NCBI GenBank assembly: GCA_964392615.1 | Contig: CAYMRB010000255.1 | Location: 1 to 14,652 of the forward strand | Length of the DNA: 14,652 bases | Reading direction: 5' to 3' | DNA from: CAYMRB01 sp964392615 | Lineage (GTDB): Bacteria > Planctomycetota > UBA8108 | Part shown: positions 8,128 through 14,650 of the stretch, piece by piece | Layout of the letters: every line of letters starts with the position of its first letter | Numbering within the stretch: the first letter of the stretch is position 1 | The notes under the pieces: model-generated | What the model was told of the DNA's origin: nothing | Seen by the model: only the letters and a program-made list of their open reading frames with translations | Databases searched by the model: none | Program-made: the position numbers and the translations under genes

Positions 8128-9047
8128 CGCCTCGCTCTCCGCACTCGTGCCCGCGCTGCGATCACCGCGATGATCGCGGCATCCAGTGGTTCGTCGGTGT
8201 AGGTGACGCGGTAGTCGATCGCCAGGCCGGAGCAGATGCGCTCGACCTCGCCGAGGTACTCGCCGAACACCTCGAGATACGCCTCCCGGAGCTGACGCGG
8301 ATCGGCGTTGACGTCCGGGTACTCCTCGAGGCCCCGGAACAGCGTATTGCCCTCGAACGGGAACTCGACCTCGGTGCGGTCCAGCACGTGGAACACGACC
8401 AGGTCGTGCCCGCGCAGCGTGAACGCCTGCAAGCCGCGCTCGAGCTCGCTGCGGTCGTCGAAGAGGTCCGAGATCACCACGACGAGACCGCGTCGCGGAA
8501 TCTTGTCGGCGACCTGCTCGAAGACGGCGCCCATGCCGGACTTCTCCTTCGGCTCCATGCGGTCCATCGTCTCGCCGATCCACGTCAGCACGTTGCGGTT
8601 CGTGCTGACCGGAATCGCGTCTCGGACCTCGGAGTCGAAGAGCGTCACGCCGACGCCGTCGAGCTGGCGGTTGAGAAGATACGCGAGCGACGCGGCGAGC
8701 GTGGCCGAGTACTCGTACTTCGTCATCGCGTCCTTGTGCGAGGCATCGGCGAAGCGGAATCGCATCGACTCGGAGCAGTCGAGCAGCAGGTGCGCGCGGA
8801 GGTTCGTTTCCTCCTCGAACTTCTTGATGACGAAGCGCGAGTTGCGCGCATAGACCTTCCAGTCCATGTGGCGGATGTCGTCACCCGGCACATAGGACCG
8901 ATGGTCCGCGAACTCCACGGACTGCCCGTGGTACGGGCTCTTGTGAAGTCCGGTGATGATGCCCTCGACGACCATCTTCGCCCGCATCTCGAGATGTCCG
9001 ATGCGAGCGAGGACTCTAGGATCGTAGTACCTTTCGAACCTGGCCAT
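8124..9047 (-). CDS. DUF58 family protein with vWA-like MIDAS motif
   Basis: The protein has 307 residues. The DUF58 signature is clear: PYHGQSVEFADHRSYVPGDD (38-57) followed by IRHMDWKVYAR. A vWA-like fold comes next with the MIDAS sequence D90-C-S92-E-S94 and VVVISD ending at Asp194. No membrane helix or signal peptide is visible, so it is probably cytoplasmic. DUF58 proteins are encoded next to MoxR ATPases in many phyla and are thought to be their partners. The ATG at 9047 lies inside the last codons of the MoxR gene, a 32-bp overlap in another frame, and the stop overlaps the next start as ATGA. Both overlaps suggest translational coupling and a fixed ratio of the products. Confidence 0.93.
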   Translation of the reverse strand: MARFERYYDPRVLARIGHLEMRAKMVVEGIITGLHKSPYHGQSVEFADHRSYVPGDDIRHMDWKVYARNSRFVIKKFEEETNLRAHLLLDCSESMRFRFADASHKDAMTKYEYSATLAASLAYLLNRQLDGVGVTLFDSEVRDAIPVSTNRNVLTWIGETMDRMEPKEKSGMGAVFEQVADKIPRRGLVVVISDLFDDRSELERGLQAFTLRGHDLVVFHVLDRTEVEFPFEGNTLFRGLEEYPDVNADPRQLREAYLEVFGEYLGEVERICSGLAIDYRVTYTDEPLDAAIIAVIAARARVRRARR

Positions 9048-10113
9048 CGCTCAGGGCGTCGCCTTCCTCGGTGGGGGTCTCTTCCAGGAGGCGGTCGATG
9101 ATCCGGTCCACCGTGTAGCCCCTGGCTTCGGCATGGAAGTTCGTCAGAATGCGGTGGCGGAGCACCGGGTGAGCGACCGCCTTGATGTCGGCCACCGACA
9201 CGTAGTCGCGACCGGCGAGCAGCGCCTTGGCCTTGCCTGCCGTGATCAGGCACTGGCACGCGCGCGGGCCGGCGCCCCAGGCGACGTACTCCTTGACGAA
9301 GTCCGGCACCGGCTCGTCGGGAGTCTCGCTCTTCTCCGCCGCGTCCGGCGCCACGCCGCCGGCGTGATCGGACTCGAGTCGCGTCTGGCGGACCAGGCGC
9401 ATCGCGTAGTGGACGACGGGGTCAGCGACGGGCACCTGGCGCACCGTGCGCTGGACCTGCTGGATCTCCTCCGCGGTGAAGACCGGCTCGACCTTTACGT
9501 CGCGCTCCTCGGTCGTCCAGCGGATGATGTCGTACTCCTCGGACTTCTTCGGATAGCGGATGAAGATCTTGAACAGGAACCGGTCCTGCTGCGCCTCGGG
9601 AAGCGGGTACGTGCCTTCCTGCTCGATCGGGTTCTGCGTCGCGAGCACGAAGAACGGCTCGGGGAGCACGTGGCACTCACCGCCGATCGTCACCTGCCGC
9701 TCCTGCATCGCCTCCAGCAGCGCGGCCTGCGTCTTCGGAGGAGTACGGTTGATCTCGTCGGCGAGGATCACGTTCGCGAAGACCGGGCCCTTCAGGAACT
9801 TGAAGGATCGCTCGCCCGTGGCGGGATCCTCGTGGATCACCTCGGTGCCGGTGATATCCGTCGGCATCAAGTCCGGCGTGAACTGGATGCGGTGGAAGTC
9901 GAGGTGCAGGCAGTCGGCGAGCGTGTGGATGAGCAGCGTCTTCGCGAGGCCGGGAACGCCCTCGATGATGCAGTGACCACGCGAGAAGATCGCGATCAGG
10001 AGCTGCTCGACCACGTCGTTCTGGCCGACGATCACCTTGCCGATCTCCTGCCGGAGCTTCTCGAAGCTCGACTTCATCTGATCGATCGCGCTCAAGTCGG
10101 CGGAATCGGTCAT
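9016..10113 (-). CDS. MoxR-family AAA+ ATPase
   Basis: The 365-residue protein has all core AAA+ motifs: Walker A GVPGLAKT (52-59), Walker B VILADEIN with D119-E120, sensor 1 ATQN ending at N161, and the likely arginine finger R178 in QQDRF. The C-terminal lid holds the WGAGPRACQCL motif typical of MoxR. A short acidic insert (about 245-268, GGVAPDAAEKSETPDEPVPD) separates the lid helices. MoxR ATPases act as chaperone-like factors for VWA proteins, and three candidate VWA clients follow directly. As first gene of the operon it has the best defined upstream region: AAAGGA 9 nt before the ATG, and a TATACT box about 100 nt upstream. It ends in TAG at 9018-9016 within the start of the DUF58 gene. 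Confidence 0.95.
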   Translation of the reverse strand: MTDSADLSAIDQMKSSFEKLRQEIGKVIVGQNDVVEQLLIAIFSRGHCIIEGVPGLAKTLLIHTLADCLHLDFHRIQFTPDLMPTDITGTEVIHEDPATGERSFKFLKGPVFANVILADEINRTPPKTQAALLEAMQERQVTIGGECHVLPEPFFVLATQNPIEQEGTYPLPEAQQDRFLFKIFIRYPKKSEEYDIIRWTTEERDVKVEPVFTAEEIQQVQRTVRQVPVADPVVHYAMRLVRQTRLESDHAGGVAPDAAEKSETPDEPVPDFVKEYVAWGAGPRACQCLITAGKAKALLAGRDYVSVADIKAVAHPVLRHRILTNFHAEARGYTVDRIIDRLLEETPTEEGDALSDGQVRKVLRS

Positions 10114-10122
10114 GCGGTTGGT

Positions 10123-10128
10123 TCCTTT
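10123..10128 (-). promoter_or_regulatory. Ribosome binding site of the MoxR gene
   Basis: AAAGGA on the minus strand lies 9 nt before the ATG at 10113. It confirms the chosen start of the MoxR ATPase gene. Confidence 0.7.
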
Positions 10129-10157
10129 CGTGAAGATCCTCGCGGTGCGCGACCGCT

Positions 10158-10177
10158 GCGCTGCACGCTGGCAGCGC
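10158..10177 (-). other. GC-rich hairpin in the MoxR operon leader
   Basis: GCGCTGC (10158-10164) and GCAGCGC (10171-10177) form a perfect 7-bp stem with a 6-nt loop. It lies 44 nt before the MoxR start codon and inside the predicted leader. No T-tract follows on the minus strand, so a terminator is unlikely; an mRNA-stability or protein-binding element is possible but unproven. Confidence 0.4.
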
Positions 10178-10270
10178 CTATCCTCTTGTCGAGACCCGTG
10201 AACGCCCGGAAGGGGCGGACAGTATACGTCAGGACACTCGGGCGTCCTCGCCGTTTCGTTTCTGTTCGCG

Positions 10271-11326
10271 CTATCTTTGGTATATCGGCACGAACTTGTA
10301 GGGGAGCTGAAGGATGATCAGCGCGATCGCGGTTCCGTAGGTCGTGCCGACCTGATCGCCGTTCCAGCTTCCGTCGCCGCTCTGCGAGCCGGCCAGCTTG
10401 TTCGCCATCGGCCGGTAGTATGCCGCCCACTCCTTGCCGCCGCGCTGGTACTTCGCCTGTGACAGGTACAGGTGCGTGTAGAAGTAGTGTCCCCACGAGC
10501 GGTTGATGTCGCCGTGGACCGAGATCGAACGGTCGCAGTATCGCAGGCACTTCATCGCCAGCGGGCTGTCGTACGCGCCGGCGTTGTAGAGCGTCGCGAC
10601 CGCGGCCGCGGTCAACGGCGGGCGCGAGTTTCCGGATGCGATGCTGTAGCGGACGCCGCCGTCCGGATTCGTCGACAGCTCGATGTACCGGACGGCGCGC
10701 TTGATGGTCTTGATGCTGACCTTGATGCCCGCGTTGCGCGCCGCGCGCAGCCCCTGAATCTGCGTGACGGTGACCGAGCCCTCGTCGCCGTCCTGATTCG
10801 GCGTGTAGAGCCAGCCGCCGGCGCGACTCTGGCTGCGCTCGGTGATTCGCACGCCGCGCACGAGCACGTCGTGGATGCGCTTCTGCCGCGTCGTGTCGCC
10901 CTCCATGCCGTAGACCTCGGCGAGGAAGAGCAGCGCGAAGCCGTGGCCGTGCATCGAGCGACCCGACTCGGCCGGCGTCGCGATCAGGCCGTTGCGCTGC
11001 GCGGCCCGCGTCAGGAAGTCGGCCGCGCGCTGGATCGATCGCGAGTACGGCCCACGCGTCGGCGTGCTGCCGGTCATCAGGAGCGCGGTGCCTGCGAGAG
11101 CCGTCATGCACACCGGGTAGCGTCCGTAGCCACCCTGGTTGTTCCACGAGCCGTCGGCGTTTTGGGTCCGCACGAGGTACTTCGCCGCGCGCTGGATCAT
11201 GTGCTCGATCTGCGGCGTGACGAGCTCCGGACGCCGCGCTCCGGCCTCGACGCCGCGTGCACAGGGGAGGAGTGCCAGCAGCAGGGCGATCGACAGAGTG
11301 GTCAGCGTTCGCAGCGGTCGTCGCAT
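10271..11326 (-). CDS. Exported prenyltransferase/squalene-cyclase-fold protein of unknown function
   Basis: The 351-residue protein has a signal peptide (residues 1 to about 25-30, MRRPLRTL then a Leu/Ala-rich run). The mature part is a set of alpha/alpha-barrel repeats with QW-like motifs: NADGSWNNQGGYGRY (56-70), RAGGWLYTPNQDGD (168-181), NPDGGVRYS (220-228) and SGDGSWNGD (316-324). A central SMHGHGFALLFLAEVYG block lies at about 124-140. The DxDD acid motif of squalene-hopene cyclases is absent, and no clear zinc Asp-Cys-His triad of protein prenyltransferases is seen, so it is probably not a classical enzyme of either kind. Exported members of this fold are frequent in Planctomycetota and largely uncharacterised. 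The ATG at 11326 lies 11 bp after the upstream stop. A GTG at 11341, overlapping that stop as GTGA, is an alternative. The gene ends in TAG. Confidence 0.85.
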   Translation of the reverse strand: MRRPLRTLTTLSIALLLALLPCARGVEAGARRPELVTPQIEHMIQRAAKYLVRTQNADGSWNNQGGYGRYPVCMTALAGTALLMTGSTPTRGPYSRSIQRAADFLTRAAQRNGLIATPAESGRSMHGHGFALLFLAEVYGMEGDTTRQKRIHDVLVRGVRITERSQSRAGGWLYTPNQDGDEGSVTVTQIQGLRAARNAGIKVSIKTIKRAVRYIELSTNPDGGVRYSIASGNSRPPLTAAAVATLYNAGAYDSPLAMKCLRYCDRSISVHGDINRSWGHYFYTHLYLSQAKYQRGGKEWAAYYRPMANKLAGSQSGDGSWNGDQVGTTYGTAIALIILQLPYKFVPIYQR

Positions 11327-11337
11327 CGGCACTACTT

Positions 11338-12807
11338 TCACTCGTTGCTCTTCGCGAGGACGACGTCGAACTTGCCGTTGACGCTGCCGGACTTCAGCGC
11401 GATGCCGAGGTAGAGGACGCCGCCTTCCTTGGCGGTTCCCTCGTACTTCGCGCCGACCAGGAACGGCGTTCCCTTCTCGCCGACCTTCGCGACGAGGGCA
11501 CCGAACGCGATGTCGTTGTAGACCGATGGGAAATTCGTCGTCCCGGACGGACCGCAGTTCGTATTGCCCTGGCTGCGCAGCACGATCGAACCGGTCGCCT
11601 CGAGAGCGAACGGCTTGCCCTTCGGCAAGTCGATCTCCGTGTTGATCCACTTGTTGTTGCCCGCGAATGTGGCGCCGGGCACCTCGAACTCGAGCTTCGA
11701 GATGAGCGGTTCCTGGAACACGATGCTCAGGATGTCCTCGCGCTTGAACGCGAGCTGCCCGTACCGCGTCTTGACGTGGAAGACGGCTTCCTCGATGCGC
11801 CCCTTGACGACGAACTGGCGCGTGACGATCTCGTCCTCGTCGCCCTCCAACGCCGCGAGGTGAAGTTCCTCCTCATCCGGCTCCTCCTCATCCTCCTCGA
11901 GCTCGCCGGCGAGCTTCTCGGCGCGGGCCTTGATCTCCTCGTCCTCCGACTCCGTCGCCTTGCGCAGGAGCTCGAGTGCCGGCAGGCCGATCTCGCGCAG
12001 CTTCTCCTGCGCTTCCTCGCGCAGGTCGAACTCCTCGCTGCCGAGCTGCTCGATGAGCTGCGCGATCTCGGTCGCGAGCTTCGGGTCCGACGCGGCGGCG
12101 AAGCGCACGCGCTCGACCTCAGCGATCGGCACGACAAGGGGACCGTACGCCGTCGCGATGTGGATCTCGACGAGGTCCGGGAAGCCCGCGAGCCGCGTCG
12201 TGTCCCGCATGTAGAACATCGGCGGCGTCGGCTCCTTCTTCGGCGGCGGCGGGGCCGGCGTCGCGTCGTCGTCGCCTTCCGTCGCGTCGTCGCCCTTCTC
12301 GCCACCGTCGCCGTCTGTCGTCGTCGGCGCCTCGACGGCCTCGGTCGCTTGCGCCGCTTGCACGGCGGCCTTGCGCGCGGCTTCGGCGGCCGCCTGCGCC
12401 GCGGCCGCCTGCGCCTTGGCTGCCTTGGCTGCCTTGGCTGCCTTGGCTGCCTTGTCCTTGCCGTCGGCCTTCGCTGCTTCGCCGGCCTTCGCTGCGTCGC
12501 CGGCCTTCTCCTTCTTCTTGAGCTTCAGGAGATCGATGATGCCGGGCTTCTTCGGCGCATCCTTCTTCGCGGCGTCGGGCTTCGCTGGCTTCTCTTGCGC
12601 GGCGTCGGGCTTCGGCGCTTCTGCCGGCTTCTCGGCCTTCTCCTTCGCGTCGGGCTTCGGCGCTTCTGCCGGCTTCTCGGCCTTGTCCTCGGCCTGCTCG
12701 ACCTTCTCGGCCTTTTCCGGCTCGGCGTCCTGCGCGAGGACCGCGGGCGTCGCGAGCAGCAGGCCGGCCAGGAAGGCCGTTGCCAGTGGGGTGCGTGCGT
12801 TCATCAT
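11338..12807 (-). CDS. Exported protein: Lys/Ala/Pro stalk, HEAT-like unit, LecA-like C-terminal domain
   Basis: The 489-residue protein has a signal peptide ending near AVLA/QD (25/26). Residues 27-195 are low-complexity Lys/Ala/Glu/Pro-rich sequence with a 15-residue repeat (KAEKPAEAPKPDA twice, 43-70) and a KAA run (119-132), probably a stalk. A beta motif (198-236, ending YGPLVVPIAEVERVRF) is followed by a HEAT-like helical pair (240-303), an acidic stretch (303-326) and a second similar beta motif (328-364, ending YGQLAFKREDILSIVF). Residues 370-486 match the PA-IL/LecA lectin sandwich in layout: GP-G, DIAFGALVAKVG, FLVG, GGVLYLGIA and NGKFDVVL. The Tyr-Asn-Asp stretch of LecA that supplies a calcium/sugar ligand reads GIA here, so sugar binding is doubtful. 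The ATG pair at 12807/12804 follows the propeller gene by 13 bp; codons upstream in this frame lie inside that gene and are rejected. The HEAT and LecA calls rest on pattern only. Confidence 0.82.
   Translation of the reverse strand: MMNARTPLATAFLAGLLLATPAVLAQDAEPEKAEKVEQAEDKAEKPAEAPKPDAKEKAEKPAEAPKPDAAQEKPAKPDAAKKDAPKKPGIIDLLKLKKKEKAGDAAKAGEAAKADGKDKAAKAAKAAKAAKAQAAAAQAAAEAARKAAVQAAQATEAVEAPTTTDGDGGEKGDDATEGDDDATPAPPPPKKEPTPPMFYMRDTTRLAGFPDLVEIHIATAYGPLVVPIAEVERVRFAAASDPKLATEIAQLIEQLGSEEFDLREEAQEKLREIGLPALELLRKATESEDEEIKARAEKLAGELEEDEEEPDEEELHLAALEGDEDEIVTRQFVVKGRIEEAVFHVKTRYGQLAFKREDILSIVFQEPLISKLEFEVPGATFAGNNKWINTEIDLPKGKPFALEATGSIVLRSQGNTNCGPSGTTNFPSVYNDIAFGALVAKVGEKGTPFLVGAKYEGTAKEGGVLYLGIALKSGSVNGKFDVVLAKSNE
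12413..12454 (-). repeat. 9-bp tandem repeat coding for Lys-Ala-Ala
   Basis: The plus-strand unit gccttggct is repeated four times without change, followed by a six-base partial copy. It encodes the KAAKAAKAAKA run of the stalk. The copies are identical at DNA level, which suggests recent slippage and likely length variation between strains. Confidence 0.85.
12602..12684 (-). repeat. 38-bp exact direct repeat, 45-bp period, in the stalk
   Basis: Positions 12602-12639 and 12647-12684 are identical over 38 bases and 45 bp apart, that is 15 codons in frame. They code for two copies of KAEKPAEAPKPDA separated by KE. The in-frame period means copy-number change would lengthen or shorten the stalk without breaking the gene. 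Confidence 0.85.
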
Positions 12808-12820
12808 CGCCGTCAGGGCC

Positions 12821-14650
12821 TCATTCGTCGCTATCGCTATCGCTGTCTTCCGGAAGTTCGCCACTGTCCGCCCCGATTCCTTCGTCGTCGTCCGGCAGCT
12901 CGCGTGTGAACCAACCGTATCCTTCCGAGTTGCCGACCGCCAGTCCTCCGGCGACCGGGCACAGCCGCGGCGGCTGTCCGGTGCCCTTGCCGGAGATCTC
13001 GATCTCGATCCATCTCTCCGTCGCGCCGGTCTCGGGCGCGAGCGCGACGATGCGCGTGAACCACTTGCCGCCCTCCTCCTCCTGTTCGTTGAACGCGAAC
13101 AGCCAGCGGCCGTCCTCGAGCAGGAAGCGGTTGCCGTCGTACGTGACCGCGCCGGACGCGAGCTTCGCCGTCGAGAGCGCCTTGCCCGTTCGGTCGACGC
13201 GGACGATGTCGAGGCCCGAGCCGGTTTGCGGGCGGCCGCTGCGGTAGTACGTCGTCGAGTGACCGCTCCCGCTGCCCGTCGTGACGAACGTGACGCCGTC
13301 GCGCTCGAGCCACGGATCGCGGAACACGACCTGCACGCGGCTCGACTTCGGCAGATCGAACCGGCGCATCTCGCGACCGCTGCGCAGCGAGCGCACCTTG
13401 ACGTAGCCCGTACCGGTCGTCCAGACCTCGGCCGGCGTCGCGAGCACGAGCGACGACGATGTGTTGCGCTGCCACAGCAGCCGACCGGTGTGGGACGTGC
13501 GCACCTCGAGGTGGCTGCCCTGGAACACGTCGGCGACGCCGTCGATGATGCTCGAGCCTTGCGTGTTTTTCGGCCCGTGGTGGAAGCGCCACGCTTTCTC
13601 GATGCCGCGCTCCGGATCGGGCGGGCGAAAGCGCAACAGACCCGGAGGCGAACCCGTGTGGATCTCACGCCACGCGCCGCGCCGGCGCGGCTTGCCGCGC
13701 ACGTCGTAGCCTTCGGGATCGAACCGCCAGATGATCTTGCCGCTGCGCCGGTCGATGCGCGAGTAGTCGGCATCGGGCAGCAACACGACGATGTCGCCGT
13801 CCGCGGTGAACTCCACTTCGGGGAACGTGTTCGCCGCGTCCGGAATCCGCATCGTCCCCCAGCCGAATCGGAAGCGCGAGTTGTTGCGTCCGTACTTCGA
13901 CAGCCCGTGCTCCCAGCTCTGGCGCCAGCGCATGCGCACGTGCTTCGCGTTGAAGGCCGCCCCGTCGCCGAGGTCATAGCCGAAACAACCCGCCGCGGTG
14001 AACACGACGAGGTCGCGACCGTCGAGATGCGCGATGGCGGGCTCCTCGATGTGGCTCTCCAGCCGCGCCTTGAATTCCTCGAGGTCCGGGAAGTCGGGCA
14101 GCTCTCGCTCGAGAAGCAGCGCGCCGGTCGTGTCGTACGCGCGGAGGTTCGGGCCCTTCAACGCGAAGACGACCGGCAGCGGACTCGATCCCGGGGCGCC
14201 GGCCACGAGGATGCCGTCGTCGACCTCGAGCCAGAAACCCTGACGCCACACCGGCAGGTCGGCATCCTCTTCGGCCGTGAGGCCGAGCAACCGCGGTGGC
14301 GCGGTCGGCTCGGCGCGCAATGCGTCGAGCTTCGACTCGATCGCGTCGACACCGCGCAGCCTCGGGTAGTCGCCCCGCAGGCGCTCGAGCCACGCGACCG
14401 CCTCTTCCGGCTCGCCCTCGCCCAGCGCGCGCAGCGCCAGCAGCGCCACCGCTTCGGCCGCCGCCGGAGTGTGCGAACGCCGCGTCGCGAGCTTGCGCAG
14501 CTCGAGCGGCGCAAGGTCGGCCGCGAGCAGCTCGCGGCTGCGCCGGTCCTCCGCGACGAGCACCTCGTCGATGACGGCTGCGGGGAAGACGATGGGTGGG
14601 GAGTCGGAGTCGGAGTCGGAGTCGGAGTCGGAGTCGGAGTCGGAGTCGGA
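12821..14650 (-). CDS. PQQ-type beta-propeller protein with Asp-Ser tracts, 5' end missing
   Basis: The frame is open to the window edge, giving 609 visible residues; the true start lies beyond it. The first 17 visible codons are an (Asp-Ser)n run. A helical, TPR-like segment follows (Ala/Leu/Glu-rich, about 14550-14290). A PQQ/BamB-like propeller comes next with blade motifs such as LRAYDTTGALLLEREL, IDRRSGKIIWRFDPEG, VRTSHTGRLLWQRN and IVRVDRTGKALS. The C-terminus is strongly acidic and ends EDSDSDSDE. Such propellers usually act as envelope scaffolds or quinoprotein-like proteins; no catalytic residues can be assigned. A GTG at 14563 could begin a 580-residue product, but the in-frame acidic tract argues that the gene starts farther upstream. 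The gene ends 13 bp before the next and is probably co-transcribed with it. Confidence 0.8.
   Translation of the reverse strand, partial: SDSDSDSDSDSDSDSDSPPIVFPAAVIDEVLVAEDRRSRELLAADLAPLELRKLATRRSHTPAAAEAVALLALRALGEGEPEEAVAWLERLRGDYPRLRGVDAIESKLDALRAEPTAPPRLLGLTAEEDADLPVWRQGFWLEVDDGILVAGAPGSSPLPVVFALKGPNLRAYDTTGALLLERELPDFPDLEEFKARLESHIEEPAIAHLDGRDLVVFTAAGCFGYDLGDGAAFNAKHVRMRWRQSWEHGLSKYGRNNSRFRFGWGTMRIPDAANTFPEVEFTADGDIVVLLPDADYSRIDRRSGKIIWRFDPEGYDVRGKPRRRGAWREIHTGSPPGLLRFRPPDPERGIEKAWRFHHGPKNTQGSSIIDGVADVFQGSHLEVRTSHTGRLLWQRNTSSSLVLATPAEVWTTGTGYVKVRSLRSGREMRRFDLPKSSRVQVVFRDPWLERDGVTFVTTGSGSGHSTTYYRSGRPQTGSGLDIVRVDRTGKALSTAKLASGAVTYDGNRFLLEDGRWLFAFNEQEEEGGKWFTRIVALAPETGATERWIEIEISGKGTGQPPRLCPVAGGLAVGNSEGYGWFTRELPDDDEGIGADSGELPEDSDSDSDE

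Larger units (their letters stand above)
10114..10270 (-). promoter_or_regulatory. Intergenic leader and likely promoter region of the MoxR/VWA operon
   Basis: This 157-bp spacer is the largest gap between genes in the window. On the minus strand, TATACT (10226-10221) is a good -10-like box. The region 17-18 bp upstream (GAGGAC) is a poor -35, so the promoter may need an activator or another sigma factor. The predicted leader of about 100 nt contains a small CGCCC/GGGCG inverted repeat (10203-10217) and a stronger hairpin (10158-10177). An AGGAC/GTCCT inverted repeat (10231-10248) lies just upstream of the -10 box and could be a weak terminator for the upstream gene or an operator. Confidence 0.45.

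Noticed and set aside
5800..8202. 800-codon open frame on the plus strand
   Set aside because: It lies fully antisense to the BatA-like gene, is Arg/Asp/Glu/Leu-rich without domain motifs, and is explained by high GC at third codon positions. The minus-strand gene has clear MIDAS and membrane segments.
9133..10317. 394-codon plus-strand frame antisense to MoxR
   Set aside because: The MoxR gene carries all AAA+ motifs; the opposite frame is compositionally biased and has no recognisable domain.
11257..12909. 550-codon open frame on the plus strand with Leu/Arg/Gly repeats
   Set aside because: It is antisense to the LecA-like stalk gene; its repeats mirror the Lys/Ala repeat of the real gene. 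No start signal or domain supports it.
12808..13977. N-terminal extension of the LecA-like gene frame up to 13977
   Set aside because: The extension is Arg/Ser/Ala-rich and lies within the propeller gene in a different frame. The signal peptide after the ATG pair at 12807 marks the true start.
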